Part shown: positions 35,050 to 46,770 of the stretch, piece after piece
Position numbering within the stretch: position 1 is the stretch's first letter
How the letters are laid out: every line of letters starts with the position of its first letter
Assembly (NCBI GenBank): GCA_947179485.1
Contig: OX359245.1
Coordinates: 33,591,067 to 33,655,066, forward strand
DNA from: Allacma fusca
Taxonomy: Eukaryota > Arthropoda > Collembola > Symphypleona > Sminthuridae
Direction of reading: 5' to 3'
Length of the DNA: 64,000 nucleotides
Translations under genes and position numbers: made by a program
The notes under the pieces: generated by a model
Databases searched by the model: none
What the model was told of the DNA's origin: nothing
What the model saw: only the letters and a program-made list of their open reading frames with translations

Positions 35050-36297
35050 GTTAACCTTGTTTTGGGACTGCAGTGTTGGGATAAACTGATTCTTCGCTGA
35101 TTCAGCAAAACGCATACCTTCGTAGAATCTAATGAATTTTTCCCATTTGTCTGCTGTCTGCCAATTTGGATAATTTGTCGGCTACGTTGGACTGTCAGCC
35201 GACAATTTTTGGCTTGATTGCACCAATTTTTGTCGGCCGTCGGCCAGGTCGGATAATTGGTGGGCTTTCGGCTATGTTGCAACCTTGACCGAATATTATC
35301 GGTCAAATGGAACAGAGATTGACGTAGACGGCACGTAGTAAATACATCTAATAAGTATTTTTAACTTGCGAACAGTGTTTGCAATGAAGATTTTTTTCAA
35401 CGAGATTAAAATGCTAATGAACAATAAATTAAGATTTGATTTTGCCAGTCACATTGACTGGATTCTCTTCAGTCATGTCAATCGCTTCCTCAAATTCCAT
35501 TAATTCTGCACTATTCTCCGGTTCCATGATATTTTACGGCAATATAGGTACTTAATTACAGTATTACTCCATTCGGAGCTGGAACAATAACTTATTGCAA
35601 CGTAATCAAGTGCTGACTCAATCATATATCACTGTAGGTGCAACGTTTTATGCAATTCGTAGTAATTTTGAATTTAACCGCTTTTCCGTTTTCACTTTCC
35701 CCTTTCACTCGGAATAACAACAACTTTTCTGTACACAAGGGTATATGTATGCAGACGTGCTGGACGAGATTTCTCGAGTATCGCGTATAAATCCAAGTAC
35801 GGGTTCAAATACTTTTGAATTTATGTCCCGAACTCGTACTCGTGCTTTGGTGTAAGCACTTTGAACGTACTCGTACTCGCTCTGATACTCGTTAGAAATA
35901 TACTCAAGTTCGAGTACGAGAACGGAAACTCGACCGACGAGTACTAGTACCAATCTTATGTTGATACCGTACTCGATCCGAACTCGTACTGTCGTTCTCA
36001 AACTCGAAACTCGAGTATCTTCTCGAACTATGCTACTTGGTGACACAAAGAAACAAATTAATTTCTCAGACAAGTAGTAGTTACAAATACTAAGATACAA
36101 CAGAAGTACATGCAAATAGGCAATACTGTTACAACCAGAATATGGGTGACGTAGCCCAGCACTCAATACATTAAATAAAGCACAGTAGTAAGAGTAATAA
36201 TAACTTTAATAGAGGTAATAGTAGTAGTAGTAATTGTAGTAGCGGTAGTAATGGAGTAATTGGCATACATCCTCTAGAGAGCTAGACAAAGATATCA
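35050..36297. other. Intergenic with dispersed repeats and a CTCGTACTCG-rich block
   Basis: 35050-35140 is a copy of the repeat also at 28.8 and 31.8 kb, followed by GTCGGC/GCCGAC words to about 35310. At about 35765-36030 a block is built from ACTCGTACTCG and its complement, again like the interior of a hAT derivative, but I cannot define its ends. 36190-36260 is a degenerate TAG/TAA trinucleotide run. Confidence 0.45.
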
Positions 36298-36743
36298 CCC
36301 GGTAAACCAAGACGTCTGGTAAAATCATGGTATGTTGCTGGTAAAGCTGGTATGAGCATGGCAACGGCAGTCTGCTGGCATGTTGTTGCCTAACCATACT
36401 TTAAGGTCTGGTTAAATAATGGGAAAACGTTGGCCTAACGGCATAATTCATTTGTAAATTGCATCTCGGCTTGCCGATAAAGGACCGTTACAAGATACTT
36501 GTAGGAAGTAAGTTTAAGGCAAATTATTGGCAAGCCATTAAAGGACCCGTACGGTAAATGCAGATAAAGTATAATTCTGAATGGCGCGCCGAATGTTCTT
36601 TTTTGGCTGCTAGTAATCAGCATGCTTTGTATTTTCTCGTGTAAATAGCATAAATTTCATAACGGCCAAACTCCATTTCAATCACATTGTTCACCGTGTC
36701 TCGAGAATATTTTCAAATACCGTGAGTTAACCCAAGACTGAAA

Positions 36744-37423
36744 ATGAAACCGATATATTATATCGTTGAGTTTCTGAAGGACAAAAGTGTGGCAGTCGTT
36801 CCATCAAACTGTTTATTACATAATAACATCAAATCACACTGGCCCGTAAATACAACCGATTATAAAGCCATAAAACTTGCTCAGCGAGCTGCAGAACCTT
36901 TGGATTGTCCCGAAGTGGAGTGGAAACTTTATGATTGCAAGTTAAAATGTGGATCAGGTAATTACAACACCATTTTGAGCAAACATTACTTGTACTATAA
37001 TTTATGCATCCCTCATCATAAATGTACTTCAAAATATCAAGTTTTTATTATGATTATAAGGCAGCATACTTATTGTACACAACATATTCCGTTTGATATG
37101 TGTGTTTTTATTAATAATTTTGATTACATATTACAGATTCATATAAAAAGGCTCAATCAGGGCTACAAAAGGCTATTGATAACAGCGAGGTTGAATTCAC
37201 TGAAACAGAAGGGGAAGAAAGTACTCCTGGACGTAAGCTTCGCAAGCGTACTAATCGGGCAGGAAAAACATTTCCATTAGAACTTCCGGAATATTCAGGA
37301 GAATGTTCAACAACATCCCGGTGCCCTATGACAACAACTGAATGTGTTTTCGATTCCAACGAACTTCAAAACATCTTTTTGGAAAATCCTCAAGGGAATT
37401 GTTTTCCATTCCGTCTGTTTTGA
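36744..37423 (+). pseudogene. 5' exons of a DUF4806-like transposon gene
   Basis: Exon 1 (36744-36957) begins MKPIYYIVEFLKDKSVAVVP and ends with a phase-1 GT donor. Exon 2 starts at 37137 after TTACAG and continues DSYKKAQSGLQKAIDNSEVE, then GRKLRKRTNRAGKTFPLEL. The YxVVEF...VVPS...WP opening is typical of proteins ending in DUF4806 found in arthropod and cnidarian transposons. The frame stops at 37421-37423 if no donor is used. The true exon 2 donor is uncertain, with weak candidates GTGTTT or GTTTTC. The Gypsy element begins 31 bp later and separates these exons from the rest of the gene at 43705-44741. Confidence 0.6.
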
Positions 37424-37454
37424 AAATGAGTCATAACTAAAGCCAATGTAATAC

Positions 37455-37988
37455 TGTAAGGTATACATACATAGTTGTAAGAAGTGTAGTTGTAAGAAGT
37501 GATTTTAGTCATGTAATAAAATTGTTATTAGTGTTAAAGGTCAGCTCTAGCTGCGACTAGAGCAGAGTAAAGAATCCCTGACGAGGGACTTCTCACGCTC
37601 CACTTTTGGACGCGTCTCATCTTATGAAATGATGTAATGATGTATGAATCACACACGACAGTGTTAAAGTGTGTGCAAATCTTATTTGCGAACTTCAGTC
37701 TTAGACTGAGAGTTATTCCTTTCTGTTTGATTTTTAGAATCCTCTGAGATTCCCCTATTGTTTTATTTTAAGTTTCTGAAGTTATTGTTGAAGTAATTAT
37801 CATTTCGTTTTCAGTTTCATTTCAAATAAACAATCAGCCTTCGGGTTGTTTCATTCAATAATTGTCTGGATTACATTTGAGACTTTTATTAATTGCTTTC
37901 ATCCAATTAATTACATTTTTAGCACGATTCATAATTAGTCAAGCTTGGAAAGTTACTCAAATGGAGTGACCTCAGCCTGACCTTAATA
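37455..37988 (+). repeat. 5' LTR of the second Gypsy element
   Basis: 534 bp, TGTAAGGTAT to CCTTAATA. By eye it differs from the 3' LTR at one position (TTTCAAATAAAC here, TTTCGAATAAAC there). It contains AATAAA signals and a GCTCTAG/CTAGAGC hairpin. Confidence 0.95.
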
Positions 37989-38006
37989 TGGTGGCCCATG
38001 TCAAAG
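37989..38006 (+). other. Primer binding site of the second Gypsy element
   Basis: TGGTGGCCCATGTCAAAG directly follows the LTR. The first nine bases match the PBS of the first element except at the ninth. About 500 nt of leader without a long ORF separates it from gag. Confidence 0.65.
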
Positions 38007-38509
38007 ACTTTTCACCAGTTTGCCCGTGAATAAGTCACCCGAATAGCTCTCAGATTAGGCTCCCCGGGTTAAAAGCGCAATAATTAAGCAATAAGTTTGA
38101 GATTTTGGCATTCATTTGCGATTGAATTTTAACATGAGGTTTGTCTAACGGTTGATTTTATTCCCGTCTCGAGAACAAAATTTTTTTTTAGGACTTGTAG
38201 ATTGCAACTACTGAAGTCAGGTGAACCAAGTGGCGAAAACTGCTGCTTTGGACCACCCCCGATTCTACTCTCCTGGCCCACGGAGGTTCCGAGGATTGAG
38301 TCATTGTTCGCAGAGGATTTGCCTGCCTTCCTGGATTTTTGCAGAGGACCTTTACCTGCTTTCACGTTTTCCACAGAAGATTTTCCTGTGTGTGTTGTTT
38401 TGACAGAGTGATTTTCCTGTCCAAGTGTTTAAGTGCTTTATTATTTTGGTCATATCAAGACTTTCTGATGTTTTACTGGAAAAAGGTACGTCAATAATTA
38501 TGATTTTTT

Positions 38510-40012
38510 ATGTCTGGCTCAAAACAGCCTCCAAAGAAACCCCTTGCATCTCAGTCATCAATTTCACCTCCGCCTCAAGGGCGTTCAACTCGTTCAAATT
38601 CTAACCCTGACATTTTAGATAAAGACCAATTAGCTAAGGTTTTAAAGGCTGCTCGTAAGCGCCAACCTGTAACTACAGTTTCAAGTAGCACAGCTCAGAC
38701 TCCTCCAACTACTACAACTGTTCCATTAATTCCACCCCTTAAAGCCAAAACTACTAAACCTACCCCTAGTGCTAGTTTTACTCAAAGTGCTTCGCAGAAA
38801 AATGCAAAACGTGCTTCTCGTAAATTTAAGATCCCACCTCCGGTAATAAATTTATGTGATTTATTTCAAGAACCTAGTGGTTATTTTTCAACAGTGTATT
38901 ATCATACGAATAAGATGGCGACGACAGTTCCGCCTACGATTGTGATTCAAACCTCTCCAGCGAATTCTTTTCTTAATTTTAAGAAGACAAATCAGTTTGA
39001 TCCAGCCAATCATGATGTTTTTGATTTTATTATGGATTTGGAGAGGACCATCGGTTTACTTAAATGGGATTGGGCGGAATTACAAAATAATCTTCCCAAT
39101 TTATTATTGCCTGACCCATATCTTTGGTTACAAGGTGAAATTCGACGCACAGGTTCCACTGTCGTTGATATTCCCACTATGTATACAGCTCTTCGTGAGA
39201 GATACGGTAAAAGCCGTCAGGTTTATTTGCACCAACTTAAGTCCAAAATACAAGTTGAAAAAGAGTCATGTGCAAAATTTTTGTATGCTATGGATACACT
39301 TTGCTCCCGATATGATGCGAACATGCCCGTCGCTGATAGAGTGGCTTGGGGCATTTCGGGACTACTCCCAAAATACGCCCAAGCTACTAGCGGCTTGAGC
39401 TTTACTAGTATCGCAGCCCTTGTTAGATTTTGCGAACATCGTGAATTTCAACAAGAAGCTACTCCCATTCCCGATACTACTGCTAAATTATTAGCTTTAG
39501 AAGAACAAATCAAAAAGTTAACTACATCTGATGCCCCACACGCTCACGTTAACGCATTAAATGGTAACCCACCTGCTCAACGTAATAATAATCGTCGCGG
39601 ACGAGGCGGTGGCAGAAATAATAATAATGGTGCTCCTCGTAATAATAATAATCAAAATAATGGTAATAATAATAATCCCAACCCTGCTCGTGGGCTCCAA
39701 TGCTATAATTGCAACAAATTTGGTCATTTTGCTCGCGACTGCCGGTCGGGAAATGGGCAGAGGGGACCCAACAATCAGCACCAGGGTCCCCAAAACAATC
39801 AAAATCGACAACAATTCCAGAACCGCAACAATGGCCAACGGAATTACCAAAACAACAATTTCCGCCGCAACAACAATTACAATCCCAACAATCGCCAAAA
39901 TGTTCAAAGAGTGGAACTTGCTTTTGCGCCTCCTCAACAGGCTGCAGTTCCCCAGCAAGTTCAAGCAAATCCCACTCTACAGTCATACCCACAGATTACT
40001 TACCCTCTGTAA
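38510..40012 (+). CDS. gag: Ty3/Gypsy Gag of the second element, intact
   Basis: A 500-residue ORF with the same layout as Gag of the first element: a basic, Ser/Pro/Thr-rich N-terminus, a capsid-like centre (YTALRERYGKSRQVYLHQL) and an Asn/Gln/Arg-rich tail with one CCHC knuckle, CYNCNKFGHFARDC. The -1 frame is open from within the last ~300 nt of gag into pol, without the pol ATG seen in the first element, so Pol would need a -1 frameshift. No disabling change is visible, so Gag may still be made although Pol cannot. Confidence 0.9.
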   Translation: MSGSKQPPKKPLASQSSISPPPQGRSTRSNSNPDILDKDQLAKVLKAARKRQPVTTVSSSTAQTPPTTTTVPLIPPLKAKTTKPTPSASFTQSASQKNAKRASRKFKIPPPVINLCDLFQEPSGYFSTVYYHTNKMATTVPPTIVIQTSPANSFLNFKKTNQFDPANHDVFDFIMDLERTIGLLKWDWAELQNNLPNLLLPDPYLWLQGEIRRTGSTVVDIPTMYTALRERYGKSRQVYLHQLKSKIQVEKESCAKFLYAMDTLCSRYDANMPVADRVAWGISGLLPKYAQATSGLSFTSIAALVRFCEHREFQQEATPIPDTTAKLLALEEQIKKLTTSDAPHAHVNALNGNPPAQRNNNRRGRGGGRNNNNGAPRNNNNQNNGNNNNPNPARGLQCYNCNKFGHFARDCRSGNGQRGPNNQHQGPQNNQNRQQFQNRNNGQRNYQNNNFRRNNNYNPNNRQNVQRVELAFAPPQQAAVPQQVQANPTLQSYPQITYPL

Positions 40013-42900
40013 ATGTTTTAAGTGCTACACATTGCCCCTACATCATGTGCTATTTTACCTCAGTGACAATTGATGCTTTAGTTGATACTGGTGCTACACA
40101 TACATTGATTTTACGCAGTGCAGTGCCAGCTGAGAGTAAAATTTTGCCAGGTCCTCCCTGTCATATTATGACCGCTGACAAAACCAAACTTAAAACTTCC
40201 AGTGTAGTAATTTTGTGTTTTAAGTTAGATAATATTAATTACACAACTACAGCTCATGTGTTAGATACTCTCACCCCCTCATTCATTTTAGGGTGTGCTT
40301 TCCTCAAACAATACACATTGGTTGTAGATGTTAGTCGTAGTATTATGTATAATTCACAAGTGACCCATTATCTTCGTAGTCATGCATACAATGAAGTGTG
40401 CTCAGTAGAATGTGGATGTTCATTACCAGTGAAGTCCTTGTTTACTATTAACCTTCCCCCTCGACGTCAAATGTACATTCCAACCACGGATATGAATTCC
40501 ACTCATACATGTGCATTCATTCCCAGCCCTACAGTACAAAAACAACTTCAAGTTATTTTTCCTCCTGTCATCAACCATAGTAAAAATGTTTAATTGGCTT
40601 CCAATGTGTCTCGCTCTCCTCAACTTATTGTTGCAGGCACAATTTTAGGTTACTCACAACGGTATGAGTTTGTTCAAGCCCTCTCTTCTGTCCCAGTTAT
40701 TCCCTCCGAAATTAAACCATTGACTACTGAACAACTTTCAGTTATCAATATTAATTCTCAGCTTACCCCAGACCAGCGTCATGCTATTATTCAACTTTTA
40801 AATCGGTATTCTTATCTTTTTGCATGGAGCATTAATGACTTACAGGCTTGCATTCTCCCTCATATGCGTATACAGTTGAACTCGGATATTCCAGTTCAGT
40901 CCAAACCGTATAGATTAAGCCCCCTTTAACGTGAAATATTAAAAAGTGAACTTGACAAACTCATACAGGCTAATATTATAGTCCCGTGTGAGTCTTCCAA
41001 TTATTCAACCCCAGTGTTTTTAGTTCGACAAAAATTAAATAAATGGAGATTAGTGTGTGATTTTACCAAATTGAACAAAATCACTAAAGATGAGTTATTT
41101 CCTCTCCCCCGCATTGATGATTTACTTTTCCAGCTCCGACATGCAAAATATTTTTCCCCCTTGGATTTATTTAGCGGCTATTATCAGGCTCTGATTCATC
41201 CTGATGATAGGCATTTATGCGCTATTATTACAGAATTTGGTATATATATGTATCTCCGCGTTTGTTTCGGTCTCAAAAATGCTCCGGCTTATTTCCAAAA
41301 GTTAGCTATAGCAACTTTGGGACGCTTACGCTATACACATGCTGTATCATATATAGATGATATAATTCCATACAGTCGTGATTTTCCTTCTCATTTAGTC
41401 GCCCTTGAATTAGTTTTTCAAGCTTTATCCCGAGTTAATTTTCGACTCAGTCCATGGAAATGTAATTTTGCTATGCAAGAACATATTATTTTCGGATTTT
41501 ATTTGACCCAACAAGGATTAACAACGGAACCGGCTAAAGTGGCTGCTATAATGCGCCAGCCGAAGCCCAATAATTTAGATACTCTTAGAAAATTTTTGGG
41601 CACTATAGGTTATTACCGAAGATTTATTTTAGGCTTTGCTCAGATTGCAGCTCCATTGCAGAGCTTACTCAAAAAACATTCTTTGTACCATTGGTCCAAG
41701 GATTGTGATGAGTCTTTTGAAAATCTCAAACAGGCAGTGTGTAAAGCCCCTGTGTTGAGACATTATGATGAGAATCGTCCATGTTTATTGTACACGGATG
41801 CGAGCAACCTTGCAATTGCAGGGATTCTCCACCAACAGTTTGAGGATGGCGAGCATCCCGTTTATTATGTCTCTCGTGCACTCACTCCTACGGAGAAAAA
41901 TTGGAGTGTCACTGAGAAAGAGTGTCTTGCTGTTGTATTTTCCACGAAAAAGTTACGTGAATTTTTATTTTTAAAGCCTTTTACAATTGTTACTGACCAT
42001 CATGCATTATGCTTTTTAAAGTGTCAGCGTGACCCTACTGCTAGACTTACAAAAATGTCTATAATATTACAGGAATATAGGTATGTGATACGTTATAAAA
42101 AAGGCTCTCTCCACAGGAATGTGGATGGCGTCTCCCGTTGTCCATATGCCCTGTCTAGTGATAAACAATCTGAGGAGGATTTGATTTTACCCGGTTTTAA
42201 TTCCTCTCTCATTACTCCTTTTGATCCGTTAATTAATCCTGACGACTTGAAACATGCTCAAGCAATTGATCCTGTTTTGCAGCGATTATTAACAAAAAAG
42301 CGCTCAAAAGTTACTTCCAACAGTGATGGTGTATATTTCATTCAGTTTAATTCTAGGCAACCCAATTTACTTTTAGTACCTAAGGCCTTGATTCCCACAT
42401 TATTACATAATGCCCATAATCATCCCTTAGCAGGTCATCTTAGTTTTCGTAGATGTTTGGCAAGGATTCGTCCCTATTATTGGTGGCGATCCATGACCGC
42501 GGACACTTTTAAGCATTGCTCACAATGCCCCGAGTGCCAAAGTCGCCAACATCAGACTCGTCTACGGATGGACAGTCTTAAAATAATTCCCATAAAAATC
42601 CCCGCTAGTACTTACGCGATGGATTTATTAGGCCCCTTTAAAGAAACTCCTAGAGGTAATAAATATGTGTTAGTTTTAACTGACTTGTTTACTAAATGGG
42701 TTCATGTTTCATTGCTTCCTGTCAAAGATGCTGCGAATGTTTCCATGCATCTCGAACAATTTATTTTAACTTTTCCAGGCATGTCCACATTAATTTCTGA
42801 TGGTGCCGCTGAATTTAAGTCGGCAGTTGTGCAAAAGTTAACACAACAGTTTAACATTACTCATAATTTTAAGTGGCTTCCAGTTGTGAAGCAAACTTGA
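39709..42900 (+). pseudogene. pol: Damaged Ty3/Gypsy pol of the second element
   Basis: Read in the -1 frame relative to gag. Protease (DTGAT), RT (YIDD), RNase H (TDAS) and the start of integrase (HHCC finger, first two catalytic Asp) are recognisable and closely similar to the first element. Two nonsense codons interrupt it: TAA at 40591-40593 (after KNV, where the first element has Leu) and TAA at 40927-40929. After NITH near residue 25 beyond the second integrase Asp the similarity stops; nine codons later the frame ends. The integrase Glu, the rest of pol and ORF3 are missing through one internal deletion. It cannot encode a working Pol. Confidence 0.92.
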
Positions 42901-43100
42901 TAATGCCTTCCTTGTAAATTATCAAGTGTAAGTATAGATGAAAAATACAAAACCAATCTTTTGTCTCTCTTTTCTCTTGCTGTGACTATCTACTCTATCA
43001 TTTTCAGAATTATACTTACCAGTACTTATCATGGTATAAGTTTTGATACAATTTTGGTCATTTATATTTTATTCATCATAAAATTGTTCACATTTTGAGG

Positions 43101-43127
43101 ACAAAATGTTTTTCCCGGACCCCGGGA
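43101..43127 (+). other. Region preceding the 3' LTR (polypurine tract position)
   Basis: ACAAAATGTTTTTCCCGGAC followed by CCCGGGA directly abuts the 3' LTR. It is where plus-strand priming should occur, but it is not a clean purine run, so the exact tract is uncertain. Confidence 0.35.
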
Positions 43128-43661
43128 TGTAAGGTATACATACATAGTTGTAAGAAGTGTAGTTGTAAGAAGTGATTTTAGTCATGTAATAAAATTGTTA
43201 TTAGTGTTAAAGGTCAGCTCTAGCTGCGACTAGAGCAGAGTAAAGAATCCCTGACGAGGGACTTCTCACGCTCCACTTTTGGACGCGTCTCATCTTATGA
43301 AATGATGTAATGATGTATGAATCACACACGACAGTGTTAAAGTGTGTGCAAATCTTATTTGCGAACTTCAGTCTTAGACTGAGAGTTATTCCTTTCTGTT
43401 TGATTTTTAGAATCCTCTGAGATTCCCCTATTGTTTTATTTTAAGTTTCTGAAGTTATTGTTGAAGTAATTATCATTTCGTTTTCAGTTTCATTTCGAAT
43501 AAACAATCAGCCTTCGGGTTGTTTCATTCAATAATTGTCTGGATTACATTTGAGACTTTTATTAATTGCTTTCATCCAATTAATTACATTTTTAGCACGA
43601 TTCATAATTAGTCAAGCTTGGAAAGTTACTCAAATGGAGTGACCTCAGCCTGACCTTAATA
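43128..43661 (+). repeat. 3' LTR of the second Gypsy element
   Basis: 534 bp, matching the 5' LTR except for one base, and followed by the ATAC target duplication. Confidence 0.95.
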
Positions 43662-43704
43662 ATACTAACAGTCTCCACATTTTAACTTCCAACGGCGATC
43701 ACAG

Positions 43705-44741
43705 GTACCGTGGAAATTCTTCTTTCTCCAGAGAAACCGAACGAAGTGGACGAGGTCTGTGATTCAATAAGCAGGCACAATTTTCCTATTCCTGCATCGG
43801 AAACATTTTCCAACACAAACACTGTTCAAACAATTTAAGATTTGACCGAGTCTTTCCAACCGCTGCTAGTGGAAACCAGAGGTATGTATACGGTGTATTG
43901 TAGTCTGATTTGAAATTTATGTGTCCATAATAAGCAAATTACATTCTGTACTATAGCACACACCATTCCTTTCTCAACAGTCACTGCAATTGTTAATTAC
44001 ATATCGCATATTTTTAAAGAGTTTCAGAAGATAGCTTTGAGGCAGCTTGTGAATATAGGCTCAGATGTTGCTCAACTGACCCGAAAACTTTCCATAAACG
44101 CCGATCGGCGTTTACCGGAAGAATTAGAAATACCCGGGGTTTGCATTCCAGTCAACACGCCAGAGGAATTTTGGGTCTTAGATGACTGGCTAGTGCAAAC
44201 AGAAAACAAGGCTAAATTTGTTAGTAATTTTAAGTTAAGCGTAGCAGGTCTTATCCAGTCAAATGGCTAGAATTGTCTTGATTAAAGAAAATTATTATGT
44301 GAACAGATTAATTACCTCAAAGAAATTGGGGGAATAAATACTGAAAACTTTGTCAAGAGGATTCTCGGTCGTGTAATTGGCGCTGAATTAGCTAATGCAG
44401 CTAATTATTCGGGAGCTCGAGACAAGGTCAAATTCAAGGGACATCCTCTTCTTCAATGCATTATTCGTAAGTTACAAATATAGCAAATTTGATATGCATG
44501 ATTTATTACTAAGTACTATAATTTATTTTATTCCCAGTCACACTGTATAATAATTATGATGCAATTTGCATTTCGATATGTTTTCATATTTTTAGTTTCT
44601 ATCAGAAAATCTCCAGAAGATACTGCACCTACAGATGCTGATGTAGAGAACGTTGTGAAGAAATGGCTTTTGGGTTCAGGAGATCGTAACGGTGGTCGAG
44701 CTGAACGTCAAAAAAGGAAGCAATTTCCAGACAGGGTTTAA
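43705..44741 (+). pseudogene. 3' exons of the DUF4806-like transposon gene
   Basis: Exons 43705-43881, 43981-44240, 44307-44466 and 44596-44741 are joined by GT-AG introns with consistent phases. They read VEILLSPEKPNEVDEVCDSI, a region containing LRQLVNIGSDVAQLTRKLS, then IPVNTPEEFWVLDDWL and, across the 66 bp intron, YLKEIGGINTENFVKRILGR and ELANAANYSG. That last part is the DUF4806 pattern. One in-frame TAA (43836-43838) breaks the first exon. The sequence before 43705 joins to the DNA left of the Gypsy element to form an intron. The family's biochemical role is not established; it accompanies transposases in several animal DNA transposons. Confidence 0.6.
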
Positions 44742-44766
44742 AGTTTGTGCAAAGTCTGCCATATAA

Positions 44767-46770
44767 ATGGCTGATTCTTTGAGTGAAAGGTCTAAGCGTA
44801 GAAAGTCAGCTAAATTAGTTTCAGATGTGCTAAGTAGTATTAGTCAAGGTGTAATTAATAATAGTACAGACGTTTTGAATCAGTCAACTTCCCGTCGTAA
44901 TGATAGTATGGTTAATCTCATTGCACCAGCATACCATCACGAAAATGAATTTAGAATTTTGGAAGTTGAGAATGAGCCTTTGCGTATTTATTTAACTAGC
45001 TCGTCGAGTTCTCAATATGAATCTGAACCTGAGGACGTGTCATTAGATGCTGAGCTATCTAAATGGTGCTGTGATCATCAGGTGACTCATTCAGCGGTCG
45101 ATTCTTTGTTAAAAATATTGAACAAACATGTTAGTGTATCTTTGCCTCTGTGTACGAGAACTCTGCTTTCTACCCCTCGCACAATACAGACAGAAAAAAT
45201 GGGCGAAGCCGATTTTTTTAACTTTGGAATAGAATCAAATGTTAGGTTAAGGATATGTTCTGGTATATCCTTAAAATATTTTCCGTTTCTTCCTAATAAT
45301 GCCGGTAGTATGTATCTGACAATGAGTGTCGGTTGTGATGGACTTCCCATCACCAAAAGTAGTAATGATCAGCTTTGGCCATTAATGGGAGTTCTGCATG
45401 AGTCGAAATGTCAAGACCCTTTTGTTATAGCACTTTTTAGTGGCAAGTCTAAACCAACTAATATCTATCTCTACTTGCAGAAGTTTATTTCGGAAGCTAC
45501 TCAATTATATTGTTCAGGGCTACAAGTAAATTCAGTCGTTTATAGATTTAGGATTAGCTTTTTTACAGCAGATGCTCCTGCTCGCAGCTTTCTAAAATGC
45601 GTTAAACCTCACAATGCGTATTTTTCTTGTGAGAAATGTGTACAAGAAGGTGATTATTATGACCATAGAGTAACGCTACCAGAAACTAATTGTAGGTTGC
45701 GATCGGATCAAAGCTTTATAATGCAATCTCAGGAAGAGCACCATGTATGTACTACACCGTTAACAGCATTACCTATCGGCATGGTTAGTCAATTTGTTCT
45801 GGATTATATGCACTTACAATTAGTGTGCTTAGGGGTAATGAGAAAATTAATTAATGCTTGGATGAAAGGAAGCTTGCAAGTACGATTACGTGCAAGGGAC
45901 ATCATAAAAATTTCTGACCGATTGTTGGCATTGAGAAAACATGTACCTTGTGAATTTGCTAGGAAACCCCGACAGCTACGGGAGGTAGACCGATTCAAAG
46001 CTACAGAATTCAGGTCTTTTTTGCTATATTATGGGTTAGTTGTCTTGCATGAAATTTTGCCTGACAATTTGTACCAGCACTTTCTGTTACTTAACTCTGC
46101 AATTTTTATGCTGGTTTCTCCTGCCGCTCATACGGATGCAGTTAATTCTGTAGCGAAGAACATGCTAAGAAAGTTTGTAGAACAGATGATGTCATATTAC
46201 GGTCAAGAATACATAACCTACAATGTTCATGCATTAATTCACCTAGCAGATGATGCTAAGAACGTTTGGAATTTAGATGGATTCAGTTGTTTCGGATACG
46301 AAAACTACATTCAAAAATTTAAAAATATGATTAAGTCAAAGAAACATTATTTACAGCAAGTTGTAAACCGGATATCGGAACAAAATACCTATGGTAAAGT
46401 GCATCAAATACCAAAATCTGGGTTTGTTAGAAACTCGAATAAAACCAAATATTTTATAAATGGTACACTCATTTGAACCAGTGATTCCGGTTCATGCTTT
46501 CTAACAACTTCATTCCAGGTTATTCAAATAATATCTCTAGATAAAATCGAGGAGGGAATAATTTGTTGTAAAAAATTTGAGAATGTAAGCGCAATACCCG
46601 ATTACCCAATAGACAGTAGAAAATTATGTGTGTATTTATGTACTGGCATTTCCCAAGTTGTAAATATCCCTGTTAAGAACTTAAGAAAAAAATGTGCATT
46701 GCTTCCTTCGTTTACTTTGGCTAATACTTATGTTTGTATTCCACTTACATCTGAAATTGTACACAACTAA
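44767..46770 (+). pseudogene. CACTA/EnSpm-related transposase with one premature stop
   Basis: A 667-residue frame interrupted only by TGA at 46474-46476; the same frame continues for 98 codons to TAA at 46768-46770. The order fits the animal transposase family related to Tnp2: N-terminal basic/Ser-rich region; SVGCDGLPITKSSNDQLWPL (first acidic block); FFTADAPARSF with PHNAYFSCEKC (second block and a Cys pair); and LDYMHLQLVCLGVMRKL (third block, typical of the family). The part after the stop (VIQIISLDKIEEGIICCKKF to VCIPLT) is the usual C-terminal region of these proteins, so the TGA is a mutation rather than the true end. The gene begins 25 bp after the DUF4806 gene. Confidence 0.75.

Larger units (their letters stand above)
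37455..43661 (+). mobile_element. Second Ty3/Gypsy element, internally deleted, with near-identical LTRs
   Basis: The element is 6207 bp including two 534 bp LTRs, flanked by the 4 bp direct duplication ATAC (37451-37454, 43662-43665). The insertion point lies in TAATACTAACAG, a branch-point-like site of an intron in the DUF4806 gene. The internal region holds PBS, intact gag and a damaged pol. The end of integrase, the pol C-terminus and the third ORF present in the first element are deleted. Confidence 0.93.

Noticed and set aside
36744-37280. 178-codon ORF read straight through
   Set aside because: After 36957 it runs into an intron; the spliced reading continues in a different frame from 37137.
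36744-44741. Treating the DUF4806-like exons as a host gene
   Set aside because: They lie between matched inverted ends beside a transposase and belong to a family usually found in transposons.
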